Assembly: GCF_011044975.1 (NCBI RefSeq)
Contig: NZ_JAAKZV010000074.1
Location: 1 to 32,567, forward strand
Direction: 5' to 3'
Length of the DNA: 32,567 nucleotides
Source: Streptomyces coryli
Lineage (GTDB): Bacteria; Actinomycetota; Actinomycetes; Streptomycetales; Streptomycetaceae
The position numbers were made by a program, and so were the translations under genes. Positions 1-9,211 of this stretch are shown piece by piece. Positions within the stretch are counted from its first letter, which is position 1. Each line of letters opens with the position of its first letter. Below the pieces are notes generated by a model. That model saw nothing but the letters and a program-made list of their open reading frames with translations, did no database searches and had not been told where the DNA came from.

Positions 1-106
1 CCGTACCGCCGCCCGGCAGCCCAGACCAGCCCGCCTCCCCACTCCTCCCGTAGCCAGCCAACCCAACCGGCACCGGGACGGGCGGAAGACGGCGACGCGG
101 CCGTCA

Positions 107-143
107 CCATCCGATGCCAAGCCATCCGATGCCAACCCATCCG
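107..143. repeat. 15-bp tandem repeat, two copies plus a partial third
   Basis: CCATCCGATGCCAAG (107-121) is followed directly by CCATCCGATGCCAAC (122-136) and a partial copy (137-143). It lies in the 158 bases between the window edge and the stop codon of the CBS-domain gene. No gene was recognised in that stretch. The repeat is probably replication slippage; no function is evident. Confidence 0.7.
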
Positions 144-158
144 CAAGTCCGGCCGCTC

Positions 159-1466
159 TTACTCGTCCTCCGCCACCGCCACCCGCACCGGCTCCACCAA
201 CACCGTCACGATCTTGTTCCGACGCCCCGCAGGCGACTCCGCCGTCAGGCGCAGCGCTCTCAGCTCCGGGTCCGCCCCGTCATGGCTGACGTCCACCTCG
301 CCCGTAGCCCCCGCGATCGGGACCCGCCCAAGGGACTTGGCGAGCAGGCCGCCCACCGTTTCCACGTCCTCGTCGTCCAGCTCCAGGCCGTACAGGTCGC
401 CCAGATCGCCGATGTCCAGGCGCGCCGTCACGCGATAGCGGTCGTCGCCCAGCCGCTCCACCGGCGGCAGCTCGCGGTCGTACTCATCCGTGATCTCGCC
501 GACGATCTCCTCGAGGATGTCCTCGATCGTGACGATCCCCGCCGTGCCGCCGTACTCGTCGATGACGACCGCCACGTGATTGCGCTGCTGCTGCATCTCG
601 CGCAGCATGTCGCCCGCGTTCTTCGTGTCCGGTACGAATGACGCAGGCCGCATCGCCGTCGACACCGGCTCCGTCTCCGAGTCGCGGTTGATGTGCGTCT
701 TGCGGGCGAGGTCCTTGAGGTAGACCATGCCGACCACGTCGTCCTCGTTCTCCCCCGTCACCGGGATCCGGGAGAAGCCCGATCGCAGCGCCAGCGTCAG
801 CGCCTGCCGGATGGTCTTATAGCGCTCGATCGTGACGACATCCGTCCGCGGGACCATGACCTCCCGTACGAGGGTGTCGCCCAGCTCGAAGACCGAGTGC
901 ACCATGCGGCGCTCCTCGTCCTCGATCAGCGACTCCTTCTGCGCGAGGTCGACCATCGCCCGCAGCTCCTGCTCGGAGGCGAACGGGCCGTAGCGGAAGC
1001 CCCGGCCGGGGGTGAGCGCGTTGCCCAGGAGGATCAGCAGCCGCGGGATCGGGCCCATCACCCGCGCCAGCGGCAGCAGCACGTAGGCCGCCGCCGTCGC
1101 CGTGCCCTCCGGGTGCTGGCGGCCGATGGTGCGCGGCGAGACGCCGACGGCCACGTACGACACGAGCACCATCACACCGATCGCGACCGTCAGCGCCTCC
1201 CAGGTGGCGGAGAAGCGCTCCAGGCAGACATACGTGACGACGACGCCCGCCGCCATCTCGCAGGCGACGCGCACCAGCAACGCGACATTCAGATAGCGCA
1301 CCGGGTCGGAGGCGACCGCGAGCAGCTTCGCGCTGCCGCGGCGGCCCGCCCGTACCGCCTCTTCGGCGGTGATCCGGGTCGTACGGGCCAGGCCGGCCTC
1401 CGCGCAGGCGGCCAGCCAGGCGACCACGACCAGCAGGATCGCGATCGTGACGAGCTGCGCGGTCAT
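159..1466 (-). CDS. CNNM/CorC-type membrane protein with CBS pair (hemolysin family)
   Basis: 435 residues. An N-terminal DUF21/CNNM membrane domain (hydrophobic segments near residues 4-24, 60-80, 92-110 and 124-148) is followed by a linker with the family sequence [16 protein letters not shown] (182-197), a CBS pair beginning at [11 protein letters not shown] (200-210) with [12 protein letters not shown] in the second repeat, and a C-terminal CorC/HlyC domain. Proteins of this family are proposed divalent-cation (Mg2+/Co2+) transporters or their regulators, with the CBS pair binding adenine nucleotides. The start codon overlaps the ybeY stop as ATGA (1463-1466), so the gene is translationally coupled behind phoH and ybeY. 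In other actinobacteria the next gene is a cytidine-deaminase-like gene and then era; here the gene ends towards the window edge and those genes lie about 6.4 kb beyond its start, on the other strand. Confidence 0.93.
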   Translation of the reverse strand: MTAQLVTIAILLVVVAWLAACAEAGLARTTRITAEEAVRAGRRGSAKLLAVASDPVRYLNVALLVRVACEMAAGVVVTYVCLERFSATWEALTVAIGVMVLVSYVAVGVSPRTIGRQHPEGTATAAAYVLLPLARVMGPIPRLLILLGNALTPGRGFRYGPFASEQELRAMVDLAQKESLIEDEERRMVHSVFELGDTLVREVMVPRTDVVTIERYKTIRQALTLALRSGFSRIPVTGENEDDVVGMVYLKDLARKTHINRDSETEPVSTAMRPASFVPDTKNAGDMLREMQQQRNHVAVVIDEYGGTAGIVTIEDILEEIVGEITDEYDRELPPVERLGDDRYRVTARLDIGDLGDLYGLELDDEDVETVGGLLAKSLGRVPIAGATGEVDVSHDGADPELRALRLTAESPAGRRNKIVTVLVEPVRVAVAEDE

Positions 1467-1960
1467 CGCGTGGTGGGCGCCGGGGACTCGCCCTCAATGC
1501 CTCGCTCGGCCCGCCAGCCGTCGACGATGGCCTTCTGCAGGCCGAACATCTCGGCCTTCTCGGACGGGTCCTCGTGGTCGTAGCCGAGGAGGTGCAGCAC
1601 CCCGTGGACGGTGAGGAGCTGCAGCTCCTCGTCCATGGAGTGCTGCGTCGGGGCCTCGGCGCCCTGCTTCTCCGCGACCTCCGGGCACAGGACGATGTCG
1701 CCGAGCAGGCCCTGCGCGGGGTCGTCGTCGTCCTTGGCGGGCGGGCGCAGCTCGTCCATGGGGAAGGACATGACGTCCGTCGGGCCCGGCTCGTCCATCC
1801 ACTGGATGTGCAGCTGCTCCATCGCCGCGGCGTCCACGACGATCACGCTGAGCTCGGACAGCGGGTGGATGCGCATGCGCGCGAGGGCATAGCGGGCGAT
1901 GTCGAGGACCGCCTGCTCGTCGATGTCCGTGCCGGACTCGTTGTTGACGTCGATGGACAT
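1463..1960 (-). CDS. ybeY: Endoribonuclease YbeY (rRNA maturation/quality control)
   Basis: 165 residues, the usual family length. The signature [12 protein letters not shown] (119-130) supplies the three zinc-binding histidines H119, H123 and H129. The upstream family stretch [10 protein letters not shown] (61-70) is also present. YbeY is a metal-dependent RNase involved in 16S rRNA 3'-end maturation and 70S ribosome quality control. It starts 5 bases after the phoH stop and overlaps the following CBS-protein gene by 4 bases, so phoH-ybeY-CBS is clearly one transcription unit, as in most actinobacteria. Confidence 0.96.
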   Translation of the reverse strand: MSIDVNNESGTDIDEQAVLDIARYALARMRIHPLSELSVIVVDAAAMEQLHIQWMDEPGPTDVMSFPMDELRPPAKDDDDPAQGLLGDIVLCPEVAEKQGAEAPTQHSMDEELQLLTVHGVLHLLGYDHEDPSEKAEMFGLQKAIVDGWRAERGIEGESPAPTTR

Positions 1961-1965
1961 GTGCG

Positions 1966-2961
<996 letters not shown>

Positions 2962-3063
2962 GGGCCGGCGCTGTGGCCTGTTTTCCCACTTCTGCTTCGA
3001 CGACAGGGTCAGTGGCCATGGTAGTCGGGTGGCCGGGGGCTACGGCGACTCCTTTTGCGCCGC

Positions 3064-4161
3064 TCAGGCGCCCCGTACCCCGCCCGCCCGGAATCCGATC
3101 GTCGGCACGGCCCGGCGCAGCGGCCACGGCCGCGCCGTGCACGGCACCAGCGCGTCCAGGAACGCATACCGGCGCAGAGCGACCGGGTCCTGGTCGGGCA
3201 CCTTGCGGACCCGGTCCCACCAGGAGCCGATCTCGGCCCAGCTGGGGGCGGACTGGGAACCGCCGAACTCCTGCACCGACAGGGCCGCCGTCAGTCCTGC
3301 CAGGGCGAGGCGGTCGGCGAGCGGCCAGCCGGCGAGGGTGCCGGTGACGAAGCCGGCCACGAAGACATCGCCGGCGCCGGTCGGGTCCAGCGCCTCGACG
3401 CTGATCGCGGGCACCTCCGCGGTGACCCCGGCGGCGCTGTCCACGGCGTACGCGCCGTCCGCGCCCATCGTGACGACGACCAGCGGGACCCGTTCGGCGA
3501 GCCGGTGGGCGGCGGCCCGCGGGGAGTCGGTGCGGGTGTAGGCCATCGCCTCGGCCGCGTTCGGCAGGAAGGCCTCGCAGTGGGCCAGGTCGGGGAGGTC
3601 GTCGAGGTCCCAGCGCCCTGTCTCGTCCCAGCCGACGTCGCCGAAGATCCGGCTGCCGTGCCTGGCGGCCTGCGCCACCCAGGTCTGCGGGCGGCCGGGG
3701 GCGAGCGAGGCGATGGCGGCGCGGGAGCGGGGCGGGCAGGCCGGGTCGGGCTCCTCGGGGGCGGGCGCCTCATGGCCGTGGGTGACCATGGTGCGCTCCC
3801 CCTCGTACGCCATCGAGACCGTGACCGGCGAGTGCCAGCCGGGGACCGTACGGGACTGGGCGAGGTCGATGCCCTCGCCGAGCTCGAGGGCCTCCCGGCT
3901 GTAGTCCCCGTACATGTCGTCGCCGAAGGCGGCGGACAGGGAGGTGCGCAGGCCGAGGCGGGCGAGGGCGGTGGCCATGTTGGCGACGCCGCCGGGGCTC
4001 ATGCCCATGCCGCGGGCCCAGGACTCCGTGCCACGGACGGGGGCGCTGTCCAGGCCGGTGAAGATGATGTCCAGGAAGACCTGGCCGGTGAGATAGACAT
4101 CGACGGCCGGGTCGTCGGGCCCGCGGGCACCGGCAAGCGGGTCAAGTCCTGCTTTGCTCAT
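3064..4161 (-). CDS. PfkB-family carbohydrate kinase
   Basis: 365 residues from the ATG at 4161, chosen because GGGAGG lies 8-9 bases upstream on the minus strand; a TTG at 4188 would add nine residues. The PfkB/ribokinase C-terminal signature DPTGAGDVFVAGF carries the catalytic Asp and the anion-hole glycines, and the N-terminal region has the glycine-rich PGGVANMATALARLG motif. It should phosphorylate a sugar or nucleoside with ATP in the cytoplasm; the substrate cannot be read from the sequence. It lies upstream of phoH on the same strand with about 100 bases between them, and is separated from the MFS gene by a strong hairpin at 4205-4248. Confidence 0.88.
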   Translation of the reverse strand: MSKAGLDPLAGARGPDDPAVDVYLTGQVFLDIIFTGLDSAPVRGTESWARGMGMSPGGVANMATALARLGLRTSLSAAFGDDMYGDYSREALELGEGIDLAQSRTVPGWHSPVTVSMAYEGERTMVTHGHEAPAPEEPDPACPPRSRAAIASLAPGRPQTWVAQAARHGSRIFGDVGWDETGRWDLDDLPDLAHCEAFLPNAAEAMAYTRTDSPRAAAHRLAERVPLVVVTMGADGAYAVDSAAGVTAEVPAISVEALDPTGAGDVFVAGFVTGTLAGWPLADRLALAGLTAALSVQEFGGSQSAPSWAEIGSWWDRVRKVPDQDPVALRRYAFLDALVPCTARPWPLRRAVPTIGFRAGGVRGA

Positions 4162-4204
4162 GCCTGGCACCTCCCTGGGGCTGTGCAATGAAGTCTGCCT
4201 GAGG

Positions 4205-4248
4205 CCACTGACAAAGCCGCCCGGCGACGCGGGCGGCCCTGTCAGTGG
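4205..4248. terminator. Two-tier hairpin between MFS and kinase genes
   Basis: CCACTGACA (4205-4213) pairs perfectly with TGTCAGTGG (4240-4248). Inside it GCCGCCCG (4216-4223) pairs with CGGGCGGC (4230-4237) across a 6-base loop, with an AA/CC internal mismatch between the tiers. It follows the MFS stop codon and precedes the kinase, so it probably ends the MFS transcript. There is no T-run on either side, which is common for actinobacterial terminators. Confidence 0.65.
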
Positions 4249-4272
4249 TGGGTGAGCTCTCTCAGCCGTGCG

Positions 4273-5700
4273 TCAGCGCCGTACCCGCGGCAGCGCCACC
4301 GCGACCAGCACCGCCGTCGCCGCGAGGACGAGCGCGTCGGCGCCGAGGCCCAGGCGCAGGCCGCTCAGCAGCTCCGTGTTGCTCGCGGCCAGGGCGGAGA
4401 GCAGCGGGATGCCGACGGTCAGGCCGATCTGCTGGGCGCTGGTGACGATGCCGGTGGCCAGCCCCTGCTGCTCGTTCGGCACCCCGGTGGTGACGGTGAT
4501 CTGGTACGCGACGATCGCGAACAGGTGGAAGAAGCACGCCACCGAGCCGGGGACGAGGATCAGCCACACGCCGAGCGCCGAGTCGCCGATGGCGATCAGC
4601 GTCGCGGTGAAGACCGCCTGGCCGATGAGCCCGGCGACCAGCGTGGACTTCGCGCCGAGCCGGGCGAGCACCTTGGGCGCCACCGCGCCGCCCGCGGCCG
4701 CCGCGAGCCCCAGCACGCCGAAGATCAGCCCGGAGGTCATCGGCGACATGCCGCGGATCTCCTGCAGGTACAGCGTGGTGAGGAAGATGACCGAGCTCAT
4801 CATCGAGAACGTGATCAGGCCGCCGGCCGCGCCGAAGGCGACGTTGCGCCGTCGCAGCAGCCGCATCGAGACCAGGGGTTCGGCCGTACGCGACTCGATG
4901 GCGACGAAAGCGGGCAGCAGCACCGCGGCCGCGATCAGGCCGCCGATGACGTCGCCGCGTCCGAAGCCGTGCTCGGCGGCGGTGGACAGGGCGTAGATCA
5001 GGGCGAGCAGGCCGCCGGTGACGGTGACCGCGCCGGGGATGTCGAGCCGCGGCCGGTCGGGGCGGCGGCTCTCGGTGAGCAGGCCGGGGGCGGCGAACAG
5101 CACGGCCAGGGCGGCGCCGCCGAGCAGCCACATCGTCGAGCGCCAGCCGAAGGCCTGCGCCAGTACGCCGCCGAGCACCATGCCCGCGGTGAAGCCGAGG
5201 GCCATGATCGAGCCCATCACGCTCATCGCCTTCGCCCGCTGCGGGCCCTCGGCGAAGCTCGTGGTCAGCAGGGCCATGCCGGCCGGGACGATGACCGCGG
5301 CGGCGATGCCCTGCAGCACCCGGCCGGCGAGGAAGGCCGCCGGGCCCCAGGCGAGCGCGGCCAGCGCGGAGGCGGCGGCGAAGAGGACGAGGCCGGCCAG
5401 GAAGAGCCGGCGCCTGCCGTAGAGGTCCGAGATACGCCCGGCCAGGAGCAGCAGGCCGCCGGACGGCAGCGCGAAGGCGGTGACGGCCCACTGCAGGTTC
5501 GCGGTGGAGAAGCCGAGGTCGGCGCCGAGTTCGGGCAGCGCGACATTGAGGATGGAGAAGTCGAGCCCGACCATGAACTGGGCCGCGCACAGGACCATGA
5601 GGACCAGCCGGGCGCGGCCGGCCAGGGCCGAGGAGGCCGCCGGGGAGGCGGCCGTCGTGGTCCCTTCCGGCGTCGTGGTTGTTGCGGAGTCTGTTGCCAT
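4273..5700 (-). CDS. MFS transporter, DHA2/EmrB-type drug efflux
   Basis: 475 residues from the ATG at 5700; a GTG at 5745 would add 15 residues. The first helix region has D47 followed by FSILNVALPELGADL, typical of DHA2 proton antiporters, and MFS motif A reads GRISDLYGRRR (88-98). Roughly 12-14 hydrophobic segments follow, ending with an Arg-rich tail. The protein should export small toxic compounds using the proton gradient. It is divergent from an XRE/MmyB regulator, an arrangement that usually means local control. The substrate is unknown. Confidence 0.88.
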   Translation of the reverse strand: MATDSATTTTPEGTTTAASPAASSALAGRARLVLMVLCAAQFMVGLDFSILNVALPELGADLGFSTANLQWAVTAFALPSGGLLLLAGRISDLYGRRRLFLAGLVLFAAASALAALAWGPAAFLAGRVLQGIAAAVIVPAGMALLTTSFAEGPQRAKAMSVMGSIMALGFTAGMVLGGVLAQAFGWRSTMWLLGGAALAVLFAAPGLLTESRRPDRPRLDIPGAVTVTGGLLALIYALSTAAEHGFGRGDVIGGLIAAAVLLPAFVAIESRTAEPLVSMRLLRRRNVAFGAAGGLITFSMMSSVIFLTTLYLQEIRGMSPMTSGLIFGVLGLAAAAGGAVAPKVLARLGAKSTLVAGLIGQAVFTATLIAIGDSALGVWLILVPGSVACFFHLFAIVAYQITVTTGVPNEQQGLATGIVTSAQQIGLTVGIPLLSALAASNTELLSGLRLGLGADALVLAATAVLVAVALPRVRR

Positions 5701-5746
5701 GCGGAACAGACTCCGGCCGTCCGCGGTTGGCTGGGGAGCGGGCACT

Positions 5747-5769
5747 TATCCTGGTGGCCGCACCACCAG
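5747..5769. promoter_or_regulatory. Possible operator and -10 of the MFS/regulator divergent promoter
   Basis: A perfect inverted repeat CTGGTGG-CCGCA-CCACCAG (5751-5769) lies in the 91-bp divergent region, 22 bases before the regulator start. A TATCCT hexamer (5747-5752) matching the TANNNT -10 form overlaps its left arm. No convincing -35 was seen. The site is a candidate binding site for the regulator encoded next to it; this is inference from position and symmetry. Confidence 0.35.
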
Positions 5770-5791
5770 CCAGGGGAAGCAGGGGGAGTAG

Positions 5792-6691
5792 ATGCCGAGT
5801 CCGGCCTCGAGCAGCAGCGCCAAGTCGTATCGCCGCCAGGAGCTGCGCGACTTCCTGATGACCCGCCGCGCCCGCGTCAGCCCCACCGAGGCCGGCCTGC
5901 CCGACGGCGGCGCCCGCCGCCGCACGCCCGGGCTGCGCCGCGAGGAGGTCGCGGTGCTCGCGGGGGTCGGGGCGAGCTGGTACCAGTGGCTGGAGCAGGG
6001 CCGCGACATCACCGTCTCGCCGCAGGTGCTGGACGCGGTCGGCCGGGTGCTGAAGCTGAGCGGCGACGAGCGCCGGCATCTGTACGTACTGGCGGGGCTC
6101 AATCCGCCGGCGGCCGAGTCGGCGTACGACCCGGACTATCTGTGCGACGGCCTGAAGCGGCTGATCGACGCGTGGATGCCGCTGCCGGCGCACATCATGG
6201 ATCAGTACTGGAACTGCATCACGTACAACGAGGCGTCCACCCTGGTGCAGGGCTTCCGGCCGGAGAACGACGACAACTGCCTGGTCAACTTCTTCACCGA
6301 CCCGGTCTACCGGGTCCGCGCCAAGCGCTGGGCCGAGGCGGCCCCGGAGATCGTGGCGCAGTACCGGGCGGCGATGTCGGAGCGGCTCGACGACGAGGGC
6401 TTCCACGCGGTGGTGGACAAACTCTCCGGGCTCAGCGAGGAGTTCCGCGAGCTGTGGGAGCGCGGCGACGTCGCCGCGGGCGGCCAGATGATCAAGGAGA
6501 TGGAGCACCCGCAGGTCGGCACGCTCTACCTCGAGGTCACCCAGCTGAAGGTGCCGGCCCGCCCGGACCTGACGATCGCGGTCCACAACGCGGTGCCGGA
6601 GACGGACACGATGGCCAAGCTCCTCCGCCTCACCTCGCCGGAGGGCCGGCGGGAGGCGATGCACGCGGTGGCGGCGCAGGCGGCCTCGTGA
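5792..6691 (+). CDS. XRE-family regulator with MmyB-like ligand domain
   Basis: 299 residues. The start is fixed by AGGGGGAG just upstream of the ATG. The N-terminal helix-turn-helix (about residues 10-85) contains RRTPGLRREEVAVLAGV and SWYQWLEQGRDITVS, hallmarks of the MmyB/PF17765 group. The rest is the MmyB-type ligand-binding domain, believed to bind fatty acids or similar hydrophobic ligands. In streptomycetes such regulators usually sit divergent from the transporter or oxidoreductase they control, here the MFS gene. The stop codon lies inside the first unit of a 21-bp tandem repeat. Confidence 0.9.
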   Translation: MPSPASSSSAKSYRRQELRDFLMTRRARVSPTEAGLPDGGARRRTPGLRREEVAVLAGVGASWYQWLEQGRDITVSPQVLDAVGRVLKLSGDERRHLYVLAGLNPPAAESAYDPDYLCDGLKRLIDAWMPLPAHIMDQYWNCITYNEASTLVQGFRPENDDNCLVNFFTDPVYRVRAKRWAEAAPEIVAQYRAAMSERLDDEGFHAVVDKLSGLSEEFRELWERGDVAAGGQMIKEMEHPQVGTLYLEVTQLKVPARPDLTIAVHNAVPETDTMAKLLRLTSPEGRREAMHAVAAQAAS

Positions 6692-6735
6692 CGGGCGCAG
6701 TCGGCCTCGTGACAGGCGCAGGCCGCCTCGTGACC
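6673..6735 (+). repeat. Three tandem 21-bp repeats that triplicate the stop codon
   Basis: Units are 6673-6693, 6694-6714 and 6715-6735, all of the form GGCGCAGnCnGCCTCGTGACn with two to three differences. Each unit encodes AQ(A/S)AS followed by TGA in the regulator's frame. The first TGA (6689-6691) is the real stop; the other two are in-frame copies downstream. This looks like slippage duplication of the gene end. Confidence 0.85.
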
Positions 6736-6788
6736 AAGGTCCGTACGACCAGGGACTTCCGGCGGGTCCCGGGCTGACCTGAGCCACA

Positions 6789-6794
6789 TAGCGT
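6789..6794 (+). promoter_or_regulatory. Possible -10 of the lipoprotein gene
   Basis: TAGCGT (TANNNT form) lies 38 bases before the lipoprotein start, leaving room for a short leader with the AAGGAAGAG ribosome-binding site. No good -35 was found, so this is tentative. Confidence 0.3.
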
Positions 6795-6832
6795 GCAGGG
6801 CAGATTTCCCCCACACGCTCAAGGAAGAGCCC

Positions 6833-7603
6833 ATGCGCACCGCCCTCCGCCGTACCGCCCCCGCCGTCCTCGCGATCGGCGCCCTCGCTCTGACCGCCGC
6901 CTGCGGCGGCTCCGCCGACGCGGACGACAAGGACGGCGCCAAGGCGACGCCGTCGACCGCCCCGGCGGCCAAGCCGCTGACCCAGGCCCAGGTCGAGAAG
7001 GCCCTGCTGGCCACACAGGACATGCCCGCCGGCTGGAGCTTCGACGAGGAGACGTCCTCGGACAACGCCGGCACCGGCGAGTTCCAGGCCGCCGTCGCCG
7101 ACAAGAAGCAGTGCCAGCCGCTGCTGGACGGCATCGTCGGCTCCGACGAGACGCCCAAGCCCGCCGAGTCCGACGTGGCCGTCTTCGTCAAGGGCGGCGC
7201 CGACACCGCGCCGGCCATCGTGCACGGCGTCACCGCCTTCACCGAGAAGCAGGCCGCGGACCTGATGAAGACCGACATCAGCGAAGTCCCGGCCGGCTGC
7301 CACACGTTCAACGCCAGCGACGAGTCGCTCGGCGACGTGAAGGTCACCGTCTCCGAGCTCGCGGTGCCCGAGCTGGCCGACGGCTCCATGGGCGTACGCG
7401 TCCTCCTCGACCCGGCCGAGGCGGACGTGTACTCGGTGCAGTACGACATGGCCGTGGCCCGCGTCGGCGGCGCGATCGTCAACGTCGCCGAGATCAGCTA
7501 CACGAAGGACGACCAGGCCGCCTTCGAGCAGGCCATCAAGACGGCCGTCGCAAAGGCCGAGAAGGTCACCAAGGCCGCCGCGAAGGCCGGCTCCGCGGCG
7601 TGA
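6833..7603 (+). CDS. Secreted lipoprotein of unknown function
   Basis: 256 residues. The signal peptide MRTALRRTAPAVLAIGALAL ends in the lipobox LTAAC with C24 as the lipidated residue, followed by a Ser/Asp/Lys/Pro-rich tether. The mature part has two cysteines (in QCQPLL and AGCHTF) that could form a disulfide, and a C-terminal Ala/Lys-rich helix. It resembles the sensor-like lipoproteins common in streptomycetes, but I do not recognise a named family. AAGGAAGAG upstream is a good ribosome-binding site. A decayed fragment related to its residues 188-227 follows at 7663-7785. Confidence 0.85.
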   Translation: MRTALRRTAPAVLAIGALALTAACGGSADADDKDGAKATPSTAPAAKPLTQAQVEKALLATQDMPAGWSFDEETSSDNAGTGEFQAAVADKKQCQPLLDGIVGSDETPKPAESDVAVFVKGGADTAPAIVHGVTAFTEKQAADLMKTDISEVPAGCHTFNASDESLGDVKVTVSELAVPELADGSMGVRVLLDPAEADVYSVQYDMAVARVGGAIVNVAEISYTKDDQAAFEQAIKTAVAKAEKVTKAAAKAGSAA

Positions 7604-7619
7604 CCCTCCGCACGCCCGC

Positions 7620-7645
7620 CGGGCAGGGCCGAACGGCCCTGCCCG
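7620..7645 (+). terminator. Perfect 11-bp GC hairpin after the lipoprotein gene
   Basis: CGGGCAGGGCC (7620-7630), loop GAAC, GGCCCTGCCCG (7635-7645). The stem is perfect and starts 17 bases after the lipoprotein stop. It has no T-tract but should act as a factor-independent terminator in a high-GC organism. Confidence 0.7.
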
Positions 7646-7662
7646 TGGCTGATGCACGCCGG

Positions 7663-7785
7663 CTGCGGCTCGAGCTCGACGTCGCGGACGAGGAGTACGT
7701 CACCATGCAGTACGACAACGCCACGGTGCGCGCCGGCGGCACCATCGTCACGGTGTCGATGCTGAGCGCGTATCAGTCCGATCGC
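7663..7785 (+). pseudogene. Remnant of a second copy of the lipoprotein gene (3' part)
   Basis: Translated in frame 1, this stretch includes MQYDNATVRAGGTIVTVS, which aligns without gaps with residues 188-227 of the lipoprotein just upstream (VQYDMAVARVGGAIVNVA); I count about 16 identities over 40 residues. It has no start codon context or signal peptide, and the terminator hairpin separates it from the intact gene. It is best read as the leftover of a paralogue, either a tandem duplicate or part of an older two-gene locus. Confidence 0.6.
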
Positions 7786-7837
7786 GTCGCCGGGCCGCCC
7801 GCGCCACCACCCCGCCGCGCTCTCTATGCTCACAGCC

Positions 7838-8188
7838 ATGACCGACACCACCCTCGACCCCGAGGACCGCAAGATCATCACGCTGGCCCGCAGCACCCGC
7901 GCCCGTAACGGCGTGGCCGAGGGCGCGGCCGTGCGCGACGAGACCGGCCGGACCTACGTCGCCGGCACCGTCGCCCTCCCCTCCCTCCAGCTCTCCGCGC
8001 TGCAGACCGCCGTCGCCATGGCGGTGGCCTCCGGCGCCAAGTCCCTGGAGGCGGCCGCGGTCGTCACCGAGGCGGAGACCGCCGCCGAAGGCGACCTCGC
8101 GGCGGTACGGGACCTGGGCGGGGCCGGCACGCCGGTGCTGCTCGCGGGCCCGGACGGCACGCTGCGTACGACAGTGGACGCGGGCTGA
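7838..8188 (+). CDS. Cytidine-deaminase-like protein, zinc site absent
   Basis: 116 residues from the ATG at 7838. A TATGCT hexamer (7825-7830) sits 7 bases before this ATG and there is no Shine-Dalgarno sequence, so the mRNA is probably leaderless; the ATG at 7826 lies inside that -10 and is unlikely. The fold pattern (GAAVRDETGRTYVAGTV, then a helix, and a closing LLAGPDG strand) is that of cytidine deaminases. The zinc ligands (Cys/His-Ala-Glu and Pro-Cys-x-x-Cys) are missing: the region equivalent to CAE reads LQTAV. It therefore probably has no deaminase activity. Its position directly before era matches M. tuberculosis Rv2365c. Confidence 0.75.
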   Translation: MTDTTLDPEDRKIITLARSTRARNGVAEGAAVRDETGRTYVAGTVALPSLQLSALQTAVAMAVASGAKSLEAAAVVTEAETAAEGDLAAVRDLGGAGTPVLLAGPDGTLRTTVDAG

Positions 8189-8214
8189 CCCCGCCGTCGG
8201 CGAGAATGGCACGC

Positions 8215-9168
8215 ATGACCGCACCTTCCACCGGCCAGGAACACGGCGCACAGCAGCCGCACCGCGCCGGCTTCGCCTGCTTCGTCGGCCGCCCGAACGC
8301 CGGCAAGTCCACCCTCACCAACGCCCTGGTGGGCACGAAGGTGGCGATCACCTCCAACCGCCCGCAGACCACCCGGCACAGCGTCCGCGGCATCGTGCAC
8401 CGGCCCGAGGCCCAGCTCGTCCTGGTGGACACCCCGGGCTATCACCGCCCCCGCACCCTGCTCGGCGAGCGCCTCAACGACGAGGTGCGCGCCACCTGGG
8501 CCGAGGTCGACGTGATCGGCTTCTGCATCCCGGCGAACGAGAAGATCGGTCCCGGCGACCGCTACATCGGCAACGAACTCGCCTCCCTCAAGCGCACCCC
8601 CAAGGTCGCGGTCGTCACCAAGACCGACCTGGTCGACCGCGAGGCGCTGACCGGCCAGCTGATCGCGGTGGACCAGCTCGGCAAGGAGCTCGGCATCGAG
8701 TGGGCCGAGATCGTCCCCGTATCGGCGCAGAAAGGCGAGCAGGTCGAGCTGCTCGCCGACCTCCTCATCCCGATGCTCCCGGAGGGCCCCGAGCTCTACC
8801 CGGGCGGCGAGCTGACGGACGAGCCGGAGCAGGTGATGATCGCCGAGCTGATCCGCGAGGCGGCGCTCGAGGGCGTACGGGACGAACTGCCGCACTCCAT
8901 CGCGGTGGTCGTCGAGGAGATGGAGGCGCGGGAGGACCGGCCGGCGGACAAGCCGCTGACCGACATCCGGGCCAACCTCTTCATCGAGCGGTCGAGCCAG
9001 AAGGGCATCATCATCGGCCCGAAGGGCGCGCGGCTGAAGGAGATCGGGATGAAGTCGCGCAAGCACATCGAGGCGCTGCTGGGGACGCCGGTGTACCTGG
9101 ACATCCACGTCAAGGTCGCCAAGGACTGGCAGCGCGACCCGAAGCAGCTGCGGCGCCTCGGTTTCTGA
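8215..9168 (+). CDS. era: GTPase Era
   Basis: 317 residues from the ATG at 8215. Motifs are G1 GRPNAGKS (25-32), G2 region NRPQTTRHS, G3 DTPGYH and G4 TKTDL. A C-terminal KH domain contains GPKGARLKEIGMKSR. Era is an essential GTPase that binds the 16S rRNA 3' end during 30S assembly. An ATG at 8206 is possible, but GAGAAT (8202-8207) stands 7 bases before 8215, the same spacing seen at other leaderless starts nearby, and overlaps 8206. It follows the cytidine-deaminase-like gene by 26 bases. Confidence 0.96.
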   Translation: MTAPSTGQEHGAQQPHRAGFACFVGRPNAGKSTLTNALVGTKVAITSNRPQTTRHSVRGIVHRPEAQLVLVDTPGYHRPRTLLGERLNDEVRATWAEVDVIGFCIPANEKIGPGDRYIGNELASLKRTPKVAVVTKTDLVDREALTGQLIAVDQLGKELGIEWAEIVPVSAQKGEQVELLADLLIPMLPEGPELYPGGELTDEPEQVMIAELIREAALEGVRDELPHSIAVVVEEMEAREDRPADKPLTDIRANLFIERSSQKGIIIGPKGARLKEIGMKSRKHIEALLGTPVYLDIHVKVAKDWQRDPKQLRRLGF

Positions 9169-9181
9169 CCCGGCGCGGCTC

Positions 9182-9211
9182 TTGCCCCATCTTGTTTACG
9201 TGACCTAAATT
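9182..9211 (+). promoter_or_regulatory. Promoter of the YCII-domain gene
   Basis: TTGCCC (9182-9187) and TAAATT (9206-9211) are separated by 18 bases, each matching 4 of 6 consensus positions. Transcription would start near 9218, giving a short leader with the AGAAGGGAAG ribosome-binding site. The -10 lies exactly between two operator-like elements. Confidence 0.55.

Noticed and set aside
107-143. CRISPR-like array
   Set aside because: The repeats are contiguous, 15 bp, with no spacers.
4161-4188. Upstream TTG start for the sugar kinase
   Set aside because: The ATG at 4161 has a strong ribosome-binding site at the right distance; the TTG has none.
4252-6777. An 841-codon open frame on the plus strand
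   Set aside because: Antisense to the MFS transporter and out of frame with the regulator. The translation is compositionally biased (Gly, Gln, Glu, Arg) and has no homology I can recognise.
4262-7657. A 1131-codon open frame on the minus strand
   Set aside because: Antisense to the XRE regulator and lipoprotein and out of frame with the MFS gene; low-complexity Arg/Pro/Ala translation with no recognisable motifs.
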